Both the position numbers and the translations under genes were made by a program. A DNA stretch of 64,000 nucleotides, from NCBI RefSeq assembly GCF_012222305.1, contig NZ_CP035730.1:1240001-1304000 (forward strand). Direction: 5' to 3'. The stretch comes from Sulfolobus sp. S-194 (lineage in GTDB: Archaea > Thermoproteota > Thermoprotei_A > Sulfolobales > Sulfolobaceae). Shown piece after piece: positions 9,023 to 19,010 of the stretch; the first letter of the stretch is position 1, and each line of letters starts with the position of its first letter. The notes beneath the pieces are model-generated. The model had not been told where the DNA came from. It saw only the letters and a program-made list of their open reading frames with translations, and ran no database searches.

Positions 9023-10444
9023 ATGAGTTCGTCCCCTAATAAAGAGCAGATAGAAAACGGTATAAAGGAGATTTATAACGTAGTATTATCAACAAAAAAT
9101 ATCACTGCTAGATATATAGCTATATTAGCCTTAGCCTCATTATGGTTAGATGCATACGATTTTGCTGCAATGTCTTTTGCCACTGACTCATTACAAAATA
9201 CGTTTCCTACAGCGTCGTCCTTATTAATCTCATTTTCTATAGGTGTCATTGATCTTGGGGCACTTTTCGGTGCAATTATTGGAGGATGGCTAAATGATAG
9301 AATTGGCAGAAGAAATATGTTCATACTTAATATGATACTGTTTATATTCATGGCCATTTTAGGTGGGCTTTCCACTAATATATATGAACTAACAGTATTT
9401 AGAGGTCTATTAGGTTTTGCGTTAGGAGCAGATACTGCTACTGGATTCACATATATTTTCGAATACTTAGAAAAGAACCAAAGACTTTTCTGGAGCAACT
9501 TATGGCAGCTTCAATGGTATATTATGTATATGGTCACTATTGGTTTTATTCTCTTGCCATTCTATTTTATAGAACACTCTCTTACAAGTCCGCTTTTATG
9601 GAGAGTTATAATGATAGTAGGAGGAGTTATAGCTGCTATAATTTTAAGTTTTAGAAGTAGAATACCAGAATCCGTATTATGGCTGGCCTATCAAGGGAAA
9701 TTAGCCACTGCGAAGAAAATAATTAAAAAAACGTACGGAATAGATTTACCCAATGTCCCTGATGTAGACACTTATATAAGACCTGTAGGTAGAGGTATAA
9801 GGAGTGCATTTAGTATTTTCAAAAAGAGCAAATGGAAAGAGCTAGTATACAGTTTCAATGGTAATTTTGAACAAGGATTCATTTTCTACACTTTCGGATT
9901 TTACATCCCATATATATTATTAGCATTAAAACTGGTTGGTCCATTAGCTACTATAGAAGCTCTGGCTATCTTGTATACAGGAGGAATTATAGGAGGATAT
10001 CTAACAGCTTGGTTAACGCCTAGAATAGGAACCAAATCACAATATGTAATAGGTGCGGTTGGAGAAGGTACTTCAGTAGGTTTAATAGCAGTAACATATA
10101 TACTTCATTTGCCTCTCCAATATTTTGTACTATTCTCGTTCTTATTCTTCTTCTTCCATGTTATAGGTCCAGCAAGTCAAGGGATGACATCAATAAATAC
10201 GTTTTTCGGTACAGCTGAGAGGGGCACAGCTGCCGGATGGGGTTATTCATGGGTTAAATTGGCTGCAATTATAGGATTACTTATAGGACTTTCAGGCGTA
10301 AAAATAAATCCTGTGGGAATGACTTTAGGATTAGCGGCATATGCAATAGCTACTGGAATATTGGGCTTATTCATAGGATATGATACAAGAAAATACAAAC
10401 TTGAGGACGTAGAAGAATTAACTGAAAATCCCGAAAAAATTTAA
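9023..10444 (+). CDS. MFS transporter (metabolite:H+ symporter-like)
   Basis: 473 residues, about 12 membrane helices. The loop 2-3 motif GGWLNDRIGRR and the RIPESVLWL motif after helix 6 are MFS signatures. The N-terminal ~30 residues are hydrophilic and the C-terminus is charged (cytosolic). Substrate unknown. The HTH_10 regulator downstream at 10542 may control it or neighbouring genes. Confidence 0.85.
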   Translation: MSSSPNKEQIENGIKEIYNVVLSTKNITARYIAILALASLWLDAYDFAAMSFATDSLQNTFPTASSLLISFSIGVIDLGALFGAIIGGWLNDRIGRRNMFILNMILFIFMAILGGLSTNIYELTVFRGLLGFALGADTATGFTYIFEYLEKNQRLFWSNLWQLQWYIMYMVTIGFILLPFYFIEHSLTSPLLWRVIMIVGGVIAAIILSFRSRIPESVLWLAYQGKLATAKKIIKKTYGIDLPNVPDVDTYIRPVGRGIRSAFSIFKKSKWKELVYSFNGNFEQGFIFYTFGFYIPYILLALKLVGPLATIEALAILYTGGIIGGYLTAWLTPRIGTKSQYVIGAVGEGTSVGLIAVTYILHLPLQYFVLFSFLFFFFHVIGPASQGMTSINTFFGTAERGTAAGWGYSWVKLAAIIGLLIGLSGVKINPVGMTLGLAAYAIATGILGLFIGYDTRKYKLEDVEELTENPEKI

Positions 10445-10541
10445 TTTTATAAAAATATAAATTATTTTTTATTTAAGCTTCAATATTCAATTATCTCCGA
10501 ACATCAAGGTTTATATAATGATAAACTATAGTGTTAATTAA

Positions 10542-11216
10542 ATGAATCAATACATTTACGCAAAGTTCAGCATAAAACATCATGGATGTTGGTCAGCTTT
10601 TTCTACATATAGTTATTTTGACACGCTTATAAATATTGACTATTCTACTTTTGACGTACTTAAAGCGCATAGATTGGCAATTATTCGTGGAAGTAAAGAC
10701 GGTGGTAAAGCTCAAGTTAAGTCTATGTTAAATAATGATAAAAGTATCATAGATTACGAAATTTCTGAAATTTTTGCAAAAAATAGATACTCCATATACA
10801 TTATATCAATGTTACAAGCTATTGAAAGTACAGTAATAAGCAAGTTAAAGATGCAAGATATTATACTTCTTAATACCAATATTTACGACGGTAAAGAGCT
10901 ATACGAGATCATAGGAACTAAAACTTCAAAAACAGTTATTACCAATAAATTAAGTGATAATAGAATACAAATACTAGATCTAGTTTATGAATACGTAGAT
11001 GAAGAAAAAATAATCAAGATCTTATCTAGAAATATCGTAAATATGTTACTTACAGAGAAAGAGCAATTAATTCTGAGGAAGGCTAAAGAACTAGGATATT
11101 TAGACATTCCTAGGAGAAAAAACCTAGAAGAAGTAGCAAAGGAACTTGGAACTAGTAAAATGAACTTGTCTTTATCCTTAAGAAAAATATTAAAAAAATT
11201 TTCTAGTTTAGCTTAA
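10542..11216 (+). CDS. HTH_10 (bacterio-opsin-activator type) transcription regulator
   Basis: 224 residues. The last ~55 residues form an HTH_10 domain: LTEKEQLILRKAKELGYLD, then LEEVAKELG, then a recognition helix MNLSLSLRKILKK. The N-terminal ~160 residues resemble the sensor half of such archaeal regulators but show no motif I can name. The start is supported by a TATA box TTTATATAATG (about 10510-10520), 22-30 bases before the ATG, as expected for a leaderless message. Confidence 0.8.
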   Translation: MNQYIYAKFSIKHHGCWSAFSTYSYFDTLINIDYSTFDVLKAHRLAIIRGSKDGGKAQVKSMLNNDKSIIDYEISEIFAKNRYSIYIISMLQAIESTVISKLKMQDIILLNTNIYDGKELYEIIGTKTSKTVITNKLSDNRIQILDLVYEYVDEEKIIKILSRNIVNMLLTEKEQLILRKAKELGYLDIPRRKNLEEVAKELGTSKMNLSLSLRKILKKFSSLA

Positions 11217-11902
11217 TAGAAAGTTTAACCTAGAATAAGGAACTCAATTCAGATTATAATATTCTTATATTAAAAACTATTAAATCCTATTTCTTATCTC
11301 AGAGTGAGAGTGAATATTCAGGTAAGTATTTATATGAATCATACAGCGCAACGATTTTCCGATAAATGCTATTAGAATACTATATCTACTGAGTCTAGTA
11401 GGGCATGCATCCTTGGCATGTGGTAGCGACTTATGTATTGCTATCATGCTTTCAGATATTAAAGAGTAAAATAGCCTTCAATTTAAGGCATTACTAATCT
11501 TGAATAAACCCATCATTTTACGTTTGGCCTACTCTTTCTATATAGAGTTAAGCTTTTGGTTATTTTTAGCAAGCCCTCATAATCTAGAAGCATATCTTAT
11601 ATAGGTAGAACACTTTTTGTTCTGTCTTACGATTAATACGCAAGCGTAAAATATAAAAAGTCTTTTTTAATATTATATCTTCTTATTTAATAATAAAATA
11701 TTATTATACTATACGACTTTATAGTAAGCTAACATATAAATCTTTTCTTTTACTAGTAAATGTTGAAACTTTAATTATAGTTATAAGACGTTATTATTAA
11801 TAGGGAGACTATGCATGTGTAGTTTAATATTAGCATCAAGCAAAAATAGTTACGAGAATAAAATAAAAATTATGAAACCAGAACGCGGGGAGGTATAAGC
11901 GT
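11217..11902. other. intergenic region with a hairpin
   Basis: 686 bases without a gene. A bulged hairpin at about 11412-11449 pairs GCATG-TG-GTAGC with GCTATCATGC around a ~12-base loop. On the minus strand at 11352-11372, TAGCATTTATCGG matches the outer end of the IS at 62443, so an IS end fragment may be present. The right edge carries the ribosome-binding site of the next gene. Confidence 0.5.
11887..11894 (+). promoter_or_regulatory. strong Shine-Dalgarno site for the acyl-CoA ligase
   Basis: GGGGAGGT lies 8 bases before the ATG at 11903. It fixes that start and shows the gene is not leaderless, unlike several neighbours. Confidence 0.7.
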
Positions 11903-13420
11903 ATGAAATACGCAAAGGGTGAAGAGTTAGAAGAATTGAAATATCCCAAACCAGTTGCAGAAATTATCCCTTCCGATGACTCTATAGCTATAGACTATTT
12001 CGGTACAAAAATAACGTACAGGGAATTAAACTTAATGATAGATTCTGTAGCCTCACAACTTGACATAAATAAAGGAGATGTTGTGATTATAGCAATGCAA
12101 AATATTCCGCAATTCATTATCACTGAGTTTGCAGTATGGAAAAGAGGAGGAGTGGTATTGCCAGTAAATCCCTCCTATACAGAGAAGGAGTTAGACTATA
12201 TAATAGAAAACTCTGGAGTTAAGTTAATGATAAGGTCTTGTGAGGCTATTAACACAAAAAAAATAAGGACTATAACTACTAATCCAGAAACATTCCACGA
12301 AATTCCTAGTGAATTGAAAGCCAAATGGAAAATAATTGATTGTGAAGAAGAACTAGACTTTAAATCGTTACATCATGAAAAAGCTAACGTCTCTCCTAAT
12401 GATCTAGCATTATTAGTATATACTTCTGGGACTACCGGTAAACCTAAGGGAGTACCTATAACACACGCAAACGTTTATGCTTCATCTGTAATATACAAAA
12501 ACTGGTTTAAGTTTACTCAAAAGGATAAGGTACTGGGGATAGCGCCTTTCTTTCATATTACGGGTCAGATCTTTCACATGACAACACCATTAATCTCGGG
12601 AAGTGAGATAGCTATTTCGTTTAGGTTTGATCCAGCTTTAGCTTTAAGAGATGTTGAGGAAAAGAAGACTACAGTAACAATGGCAGTAGCAACTGCATAT
12701 AGGGCTATGCTTAATGACTATAAAGGCGAAGATCTCTCAAGTATGAGACTTTGGTCATCTGGAGGAATGCCTATGCCCAGACTGCTTGAAGTTGAATGGA
12801 AGGAAAAAATAGGACAATGGATTTACATGGCTTGGGGTCTTACTGAGACTACTTCCCCTGCAACTCTATGGCCTTATCCCTATAATGGTGAACTACCAGT
12901 AGATCCGGAGACTGGGATAGTGAGTTCCGGTATACCGGTTTATAATACTGAGATAAATATAGCTGAAGACAGCGAAGTTTTAGTAAGAGGACCTCAGGTA
13001 GTTTCAGGGTATTGGAAGATGGAAAAATTTAGAGATGGTTGGCTCCCCACGGGAGATATAGGCAAGATAATTGACGGTTGGGTTTATATTATAGATAGAA
13101 AGAAAGATATAATTAACGCTTCTGGATTCAAAATTATGCCTAGGGAAGTAGAAGAAGTGATCTACATGCATCCAGCTGTTAGTGAAGTAGCAGTAGTAGG
13201 TTTACCAGATCAATATAGAGGTGAGACAGTTGCAGCATTTATAAAGCTTAAGGAGGGCTATACACCTAGTGAAAAACTTGAGGAAGAAATTATATCTCTG
13301 TGCAGGAAAAATCTAGCGCCATATAAAGTACCTAAAATTATTAGATTTGTTAATGAGATTCCCACGACACCTTCTGGAAAGATCATGAGAAGGGCTTTCA
13401 GAAATGAAAATATAAAATAG
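11903..13420 (+). CDS. acyl-CoA synthetase (AMP-binding, ANL superfamily)
   Basis: 505 residues. The AMP-binding P-loop YTSGTTGKPKG is at 173-183, a WGLTET motif follows mid-protein, then the hinge-region TGDIG...IDRKKD, and the C-terminal PSGKIMRR carries the adenylation lysine. It activates a fatty or other carboxylic acid to the acyl-AMP and then the CoA thioester. The size fits medium/long-chain enzymes, but the acid is not identifiable. It is transcribed alone; the next gene is convergent. Confidence 0.9.
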   Translation: MKYAKGEELEELKYPKPVAEIIPSDDSIAIDYFGTKITYRELNLMIDSVASQLDINKGDVVIIAMQNIPQFIITEFAVWKRGGVVLPVNPSYTEKELDYIIENSGVKLMIRSCEAINTKKIRTITTNPETFHEIPSELKAKWKIIDCEEELDFKSLHHEKANVSPNDLALLVYTSGTTGKPKGVPITHANVYASSVIYKNWFKFTQKDKVLGIAPFFHITGQIFHMTTPLISGSEIAISFRFDPALALRDVEEKKTTVTMAVATAYRAMLNDYKGEDLSSMRLWSSGGMPMPRLLEVEWKEKIGQWIYMAWGLTETTSPATLWPYPYNGELPVDPETGIVSSGIPVYNTEINIAEDSEVLVRGPQVVSGYWKMEKFRDGWLPTGDIGKIIDGWVYIIDRKKDIINASGFKIMPREVEEVIYMHPAVSEVAVVGLPDQYRGETVAAFIKLKEGYTPSEKLEEEIISLCRKNLAPYKVPKIIRFVNEIPTTPSGKIMRRAFRNENIK

Positions 13421-13500
13421 GAACTAACTATCTTCTAGATATTACTTACAAATTAGGAACTAACTATAGAAATATAACAAAATACCATTAAATTCATGAT

Positions 13501-14826
13501 TTAATTTTTAAATGCGTTATCCGCTTCCTTTATCATTTCATCTAGTGTTTCTATGCCTTGATCTATCTCTTCTTTATTTATGATAAGGGGTGGAGAAATT
13601 ATAAGCCATGATGGTCCGTTATATACGTAAACACCCTTCTCTAATGCTTTTTTAGATATAACATCTACTAATGTAGACTTTCCCTCATATTTGTCTTCGT
13701 AATCACCAAAAGGTGTATTATTCTTATCTTTAACTAATTCTATAGCCCAAAATAATCCAACTCCTCTAACATCACCAATACTCTTATGTCTCTCCTTAAG
13801 CTCAAGTAACCTTTTCCCCAAGTATTCTCCCATAACTTTAACATGTGATAATAGGTTTAACCTCTTGTATTCTTCAATTACTTCCAGTATTGCAGCTAAT
13901 GATACGGGATGTGCTTCGAACGTATGACCGTGAGCAAATACCTTATCTTCAAAAAACTCACCTATCTCCTTATTAAATGCAGTTACTCCTATTGGAACAT
14001 AAGAGGCCGAGGCAGCTTTAGCAGTAGTTAAAATATCCGGCTCTATGTTCCATAAGTTAACAGCGAACCACTCTCCTACCCTTCCCCAACCAGTCATCAC
14101 TTCATCGGTTATTAATAAAACATCGTTCTCTTTGGCTATTTTCCAAAGTAGGGGCATATATTCTTTGGGAGGTACTATAACACCGTTAGTTCCGGTTATT
14201 GGTTCTACTATAATTGCAGCAACATTTTTCTCTTGCTTTATTATATAATCAACGTAATTTGCACATGCTAAATTACACTCTGGATATTTAAGCTTTAACG
14301 GGCATCGGAAACAATAAGGCTCCGGAAACCTCACTATACCAGGCATTGTATTTGGTTCTACAAACCACCTTCTGTAGTCACCGGTTAGTGAAATTGATGC
14401 CTCAGTAGATCCGTGATATGACCTATATCTGGCTAATATCTTATATGCAGGTTTCTTATATAGTCTGCTTACTTTTATTGCGGCTTCATTAGCTTCTGTA
14501 CCAGATGTAGAAAAGAAGAACTTTGTAAGGTTTCTTGGCATTATTTCTAGAAGTGCTTTAGATGCTTTAACTCTAGTTAATGTACCAAAAGAAGGATTAA
14601 TGTATTGCAAAGTATCAAGTTGCTCTTTTATTGCATTTATTACTCTTTCATTTCCGTAACCAAGATTCACATTCACAAATTGTGATGAAAAATCTAGATA
14701 TTTTTTACCTTCACTATCATAAAAGTAAACTCCCATACCTCTCGTTATAATAATTGGTTTCCAATTACTCTGTTTACTCCATGTCTTGAAAGTATGTTCT
14801 CTTATAATTTTCTTATCATCTTCCAT
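13501..14826 (-). CDS. class III PLP-dependent aminotransferase
   Basis: 441 residues. Family blocks are visible: FFSTSGTEANEAAIKVSR (PLP phosphate contacts), YHGSTEASISLTG, ITDEVMTGWGR (D contacts the PLP pyridine nitrogen) and TTAKAASASYVP (PLP lysine). A cluster CFRCPLKLKYPECNLAC mid-protein is unusual and could bind a metal or form disulfides. It probably uses an omega-amino donor such as 4-aminobutyrate or beta-alanine. The divergent Lrp-type gene 174 bases away is a plausible regulator. Confidence 0.88.
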   Translation of the reverse strand: MEDDKKIIREHTFKTWSKQSNWKPIIITRGMGVYFYDSEGKKYLDFSSQFVNVNLGYGNERVINAIKEQLDTLQYINPSFGTLTRVKASKALLEIMPRNLTKFFFSTSGTEANEAAIKVSRLYKKPAYKILARYRSYHGSTEASISLTGDYRRWFVEPNTMPGIVRFPEPYCFRCPLKLKYPECNLACANYVDYIIKQEKNVAAIIVEPITGTNGVIVPPKEYMPLLWKIAKENDVLLITDEVMTGWGRVGEWFAVNLWNIEPDILTTAKAASASYVPIGVTAFNKEIGEFFEDKVFAHGHTFEAHPVSLAAILEVIEEYKRLNLLSHVKVMGEYLGKRLLELKERHKSIGDVRGVGLFWAIELVKDKNNTPFGDYEDKYEGKSTLVDVISKKALEKGVYVYNGPSWLIISPPLIINKEEIDQGIETLDEMIKEADNAFKN

Positions 14827-15000
14827 AAAATATTTCTATTTCAGTACTACTTATAAATCTTACCTATTTTGCCATTGTATATTATTTAACCCTTTAGTAG
14901 AATGTCATTATGAATTTAAAATACTAACAAACGTACTCAATTGTGTAATATACCAAAGATATCTTTATATTATTGTACAACATTCAATATTTGATAAAGA

Positions 15001-15456
15001 ATGGATGAAATAGATCTAAGAATTCTAAAAATACTTCAGAAAGATGCAAAATGCTCATTGGAAGATTTAAGCACCGAACTGAAAATACCCAAGTCAACCG
15101 TAGCGTATAGGATTAAGAAATTAGAATCCTTAAACATCATAAGAGGATATTATGCTCAAATAGATCCTACTGCATTAGACTTGGATTATATTGTAATTAG
15201 CTCCGTAAGAGTCAAATATGGCAAAGATTATCATACGGAGTTGGGATCAAAGATCGCTAGCATCCCAGGTGTGTGGGGTGTATATTTTGTACTAGGTGAC
15301 ACGGATTTCATAGTAATTGCTAGGTATAGGAATAGAGAAGAGTTCATGAAAAATTATTTAGAGAGACTAACAAGTATGCCTGAGGTTGAAAGGTCTAGTA
15401 CACAAGTTGTGGTTAAAATAATTAAGGAATCCCCTAATATGGTTATTTGGTGGTAA
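15001..15456 (+). CDS. Lrp/AsnC family transcription regulator
   Basis: 151 residues. The N-terminal AsnC winged helix (MDEIDLRILKILQKDAKCSLEDLS...IPKSTVAYRIKKLE) is followed by a RAM effector domain (VRVKYG..., GDTDFIVIARY). A TATA-like TTTATATT about 30 bases before the ATG suggests a leaderless message. It is divergent from the aminotransferase gene and is a reasonable candidate to regulate it in response to an amino acid. Confidence 0.88.
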   Translation: MDEIDLRILKILQKDAKCSLEDLSTELKIPKSTVAYRIKKLESLNIIRGYYAQIDPTALDLDYIVISSVRVKYGKDYHTELGSKIASIPGVWGVYFVLGDTDFIVIARYRNREEFMKNYLERLTSMPEVERSSTQVVVKIIKESPNMVIWW

Positions 15457-15962
15457 CTTCCTATAGTTAATATTATACTTAATTACATAGTTCCGAATTA
15501 CTGGATAAATTAGAACTAGAACACGTGAATAATTAGAAATTAACTAGAGTCAGAAATACATACAATCAGTTTTAGTCTAGCCAATATTCAATTTCACTTA
15601 TGTGACTCTAATAGGCTGAATTTGTAAGGATGTTTAATCTACGTAAATGATGAAAAGATCTTCAGTCTTTTCATGTTCATTGGCTTAGTTTTTATATGTA
15701 AAACGTAAAATTTACACGCAATTCCATAGTTATTTGTTTGACTCTTAATGTTCATTATAATATCATGATTAAGAATTTTTATACTTACTAATGAAATCGC
15801 TAATCTATTATTTTGTATAGTGTCCAAAAGAGGTAAAAAATGTGGATAAATTCCGTTTTAGGTAGAAAATCATGAACTTATTGTTATAAAAAATTGTATA
15901 ATGTCTAAAACACTATTGTTAAAGTTTTTAAATTATCTAAATTAAAAAGATTATGAAGATTT
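15457..15962. other. intergenic region
   Basis: 506 bases, A+T-rich. I see no repeat, structured RNA or credible gene; the 62-codon open frame on the minus strand has no family features. Confidence 0.55.
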
Positions 15963-17333
15963 ATGTCTGATTCTGAATTGTTATACAGATTAGACAGTTT
16001 AAAATATAGACCATATCCTAGATATGTTGTTGCGCTGGCTGCAATAAGTTTTTTCCTAGTTTTCTGGGATGTTTATAACATAGGCTTTGTATTACCTATA
16101 GCAGCCGACCAGTTAGGTGTCGCCATTAATAGCTTCCTTTATGCGCTACCCATAACTACAGGATTAATAGGTTATGTAGCAGGAGAACTTGTTCTAGGGA
16201 GAGTATCTGATTTATATGGAAGAAGAATTGGCTTAATGATCACTCTAATTTTAACCGCGCTAGGATCGTTATTGGCTGCATTATCTCTTAATTTCATAGA
16301 ACTTTCAATATTTCGATTTATAATCGGATTAGGAATAGGAGCAGAAATAGCTATAATTCCAACTTATATGTCAGAAATAACTCCGCCTCATTTACGAGGC
16401 ACCTTTGTAGGATGGACTACTGCAGTAGGGATGATAGAGATCTTACCAGTTGGCGCTATGGCGTTCTTTATAGTTCCATTAATAAGTTGGGGCTGGAGAT
16501 TGATGCTTGGAATAGGTTCTTTAGTCGCAATACCCGCATTATTGTTAAGATTCTTATATTTGCCTGAGTCGCCTAGATGGTTAATATTAAAAGGAAAAGT
16601 AAAAGAAGCGGAGAAAGTTATATCAAAAATGGAAGATTTCGTAAAGAATAAGTACGGCTCGCTAGAGAGAATCTCCACATCAAAAGGAGAAGCTTTCATA
16701 AGAACCTCAGGATTTAGAGTGATTCTTAAAAGACCTTATTTGGAAAGATGGCTACTCATGTTTGTTGTATGGTTTAGTTATTACTTAGGCGATTATGCCC
16801 TTGTTTCAGTAGTTCCTACCCTCTTTATAGTGCATGGATTTACAGTAACTAAAAGCTACTTATATTTCTTCCTATCAAGTTCTGGTGATTCTGTAGGATC
16901 GTTTAGCGGAATGTATCTCTCAGATAAATTAGAGCGGAAGTATTTAGGGTTGATAATAATGATACTGTCAGCAATATTCTTTCCATTATGGGGATTAGGA
17001 ATAGGTGGGGATCCGGGTATTATATTATTTGGGTTTTTAGTATTCTTTACTCAAGGCTTCTGGTTACCAGTAATTTATGGTTATACCGCAGAGATATTCC
17101 CTACAGAGGTTAGAGCTACTGGAATGTTTTTCACGGATGGGTTAGGACACATTGGAGGTGCAATCTCTCCTTACGTAATTTTACCAATAGCCTTTTCTGC
17201 AGGATTTCTAGGATTAGGGGGATACGTGTCGGCATTTACAGCAATGGGTCTAAGTGCCCTAGTTGCAGGAATTCTAGTAGGTTTATTAGGTCCTAAAACA
17301 TTAAAGAAGAGGTTAGCATTGTTGAGGACTTAA
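15963..17333 (+). CDS. MFS transporter (sugar-porter-like)
   Basis: 456 residues with 12 predicted helices. Signatures are GRVSDLYGRR between helices 2 and 3, PESPRWLILKGK after helix 6, and EIFPTEVRATG in the second half, which is typical of the sugar/metabolite porter branch. The 3' end overlaps the open frame of a DNA-glycosylase remnant. Substrate unknown. Confidence 0.85.
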   Translation: MSDSELLYRLDSLKYRPYPRYVVALAAISFFLVFWDVYNIGFVLPIAADQLGVAINSFLYALPITTGLIGYVAGELVLGRVSDLYGRRIGLMITLILTALGSLLAALSLNFIELSIFRFIIGLGIGAEIAIIPTYMSEITPPHLRGTFVGWTTAVGMIEILPVGAMAFFIVPLISWGWRLMLGIGSLVAIPALLLRFLYLPESPRWLILKGKVKEAEKVISKMEDFVKNKYGSLERISTSKGEAFIRTSGFRVILKRPYLERWLLMFVVWFSYYLGDYALVSVVPTLFIVHGFTVTKSYLYFFLSSSGDSVGSFSGMYLSDKLERKYLGLIIMILSAIFFPLWGLGIGGDPGIILFGFLVFFTQGFWLPVIYGYTAEIFPTEVRATGMFFTDGLGHIGGAISPYVILPIAFSAGFLGLGGYVSAFTAMGLSALVAGILVGLLGPKTLKKRLALLRT

Positions 17334-17572
17334 TTAAGGCTAAACCAGAAGAGCTTAGAAGTTTAGGTTATAGTTCAAGAAAAGTTGAGTATATATTGAA
17401 TACGGTAAATGCATTAAAGGATAGCGACACTTTTGAATCGATAAAAGACCTAAAAGGTTTAGGTAAGTGGTCAATAAATTACATATTGCTAAGAGGACTA
17501 GGGAGAATTGATGTAATTCCTACTGGAGATGTAGGGTTTAGAAATAAGGCTAAAAGATTTTTAGGTGTGGAT

Positions 17573-18653
17573 GAGTCTGGGACAAATTAGTTTTATTATC
17601 CCCAAGTATGTATAGTATTTTGAGATTTTTAATCTAACGCTTTAGACCAATACAGATCATGGATTACAACCCTTGCAAGTACTGTTAAATGTATCCTCTC
17701 CTCCCTAACCTTGTTTATAACCCAACCTGTTTTCCTCTTAATCCAAGAGATCAATGATTCAGCCTTCTCACGCTTAAAATACTCCTCCAAATACTCCAGT
17801 GGGTTCTTCATGAACTTCAATATCATCTCCCTCCACCTTTTCCCTCCCTTGATTGACGCGTTTGATTTTGGTATCAAGTAGACTGTCGTGTTTGGGAATT
17901 CCTTCAGTGTTGACTTACCATAATACTTGTCAGCCCTCAAGAATTCAACGTGTACGCCCAAATCTTTCAGAACCTTGAGGGCTCTTTCATAAGCCTCCCT
18001 CTCACTCTTTAATGAATACCCGTAAGCTATGATTAGGTTGCTAGCTAAGTCAAAGATGAAGAAGGAGTATACGAAACCCTTCCCCTCCTTCACCTCCTCT
18101 CCAGACTCCTCCCTCTCACTCCTATAATGCCTTGTAATCACCACTGAATAACCCGTACCGTCCATTGCTGCATCAATTGATAATCCCTCAACAATTTGTG
18201 ATAGTAGGTTGTAGAGTACAACGAAAACATCTGGGTCTGAGTATAGTCTTTCCACAGTCTTGTAACTTATTTCCACACTTGTCAAGTTGAGTAGTGATGC
18301 TAGTTCTGCGGTTTCCCTGTTGGATAAGCCTAGATATTCCTTGATTATCAGTATGTATGCTTTCTCTTGTGGGGTTAGTTTACTCTTCCTCCCAGGTCCT
18401 TCCCTAACTTTCACGAATTTTGCAGCCTTCTCCAAGTCTTCCTTCAAGTCTTGCCCAAATCTCCTTAACGTTGCCAACCTTTCCTCCTCACTCATCTCAG
18501 CAGTTTTCTCCTTGTCAAGCTTGCTCTCCTTATACAGCTTGATTAAATCTTCTATTGATGCCTTGAAATTATCAAAGGCCTTTTGGGTTAACTTCTTATT
18601 CATATGCTATTATATACAAAATGGAGGGTATCTAAAGTTTTTGTCCCAGACTC
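17573..18653 (-). mobile_element. complete IS (1081 bp), ISC1058-like
   Basis: Terminal inverted repeats GAGTCTGGGACAAA (left) and TTTGTCCCAGACTC (right). Perfect 9-bp target duplications GGTGTGGAT lie at 17564-17572 and 18654-18662. One intact transposase gene fills it on the minus strand. The intact repeats and ORF suggest recent insertion. Its size and duplication length recall ISC1058 of Sulfolobus, but I could not compare sequences. Confidence 0.92.
17629..18603 (-). CDS. DDE transposase of the 1081-bp IS
   Basis: 324 residues, intact. The N-terminal half is a charged helical region with a KSKLTPQEKAYILI...LSNRETAELASLL helix-turn-helix. The catalytic half has SIDAAMDGTGYS (first Asp), FLRADKYYGKS (second Asp) and FKREKAESLISWIKR (Glu), a DDE arrangement as in IS5-related enzymes. 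It is coded inside its terminal repeats and is presumably active. Confidence 0.85.
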   Translation of the reverse strand: MNKKLTQKAFDNFKASIEDLIKLYKESKLDKEKTAEMSEEERLATLRRFGQDLKEDLEKAAKFVKVREGPGRKSKLTPQEKAYILIIKEYLGLSNRETAELASLLNLTSVEISYKTVERLYSDPDVFVVLYNLLSQIVEGLSIDAAMDGTGYSVVITRHYRSEREESGEEVKEGKGFVYSFFIFDLASNLIIAYGYSLKSEREAYERALKVLKDLGVHVEFLRADKYYGKSTLKEFPNTTVYLIPKSNASIKGGKRWREMILKFMKNPLEYLEEYFKREKAESLISWIKRKTGWVINKVREERIHLTVLARVVIHDLYWSKALD

Positions 18654-19010
18654 GGTGTGGATAGAATTGAAGAGATACTTTCTTCTGTTAAGGAATATTC
18701 TGGGATGATTTATTATTACTTGCTTTTAGAGAATCTTTATCATGAAGGAATTTTATAAAATTTTCTTATTAATTTGTGGTTTTTATCTTAAGTGAATAAT
18801 CTTTCTTTTTTATTAAAGCTAACTTTTAAATTAATTCGAATTTTTTAATGAAAATCGGAGTAATTTAGAATTTATTTGTAAATTTATTTTATTTTGTTAA
18901 TATGAGATTAAATAATTGATTACACATTTAGTAAGTAGAGACTAGCATCAAGGAGTTTATATTACAAAGTAGAATAACATTATGATATATAACTATTTAA
19001 CCATCTAGGC

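Larger units (their letters stand above)
17297..18758 (+). pseudogene. HhH-GPD DNA glycosylase (AlkA-like) remnant, cut by an IS
   Basis: The frame opens after TAA 17294-17296, inside the MFS 3' end, and reads ...LRSLGYSSRKVEYIL... then IKDLKGLGKWSINYILLRGLG (helix-hairpin-helix) and IPTGDVGF, whose Asp is the catalytic position. It is interrupted at 17572 by the IS. Removing the IS and one 9-bp duplication rejoins the frame as ...RFLGVD|RIEEILSSV... to TAA 18756-18758. The restored protein is only ~150 residues and lacks the family's N-terminal domain, so it was probably truncated before the IS arrived. Confidence 0.85.

Noticed and set aside
15639..15827. 62-codon open frame in the intergenic gap
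   Set aside because: No ribosome-binding site, no family resemblance and A+T-driven codon content.
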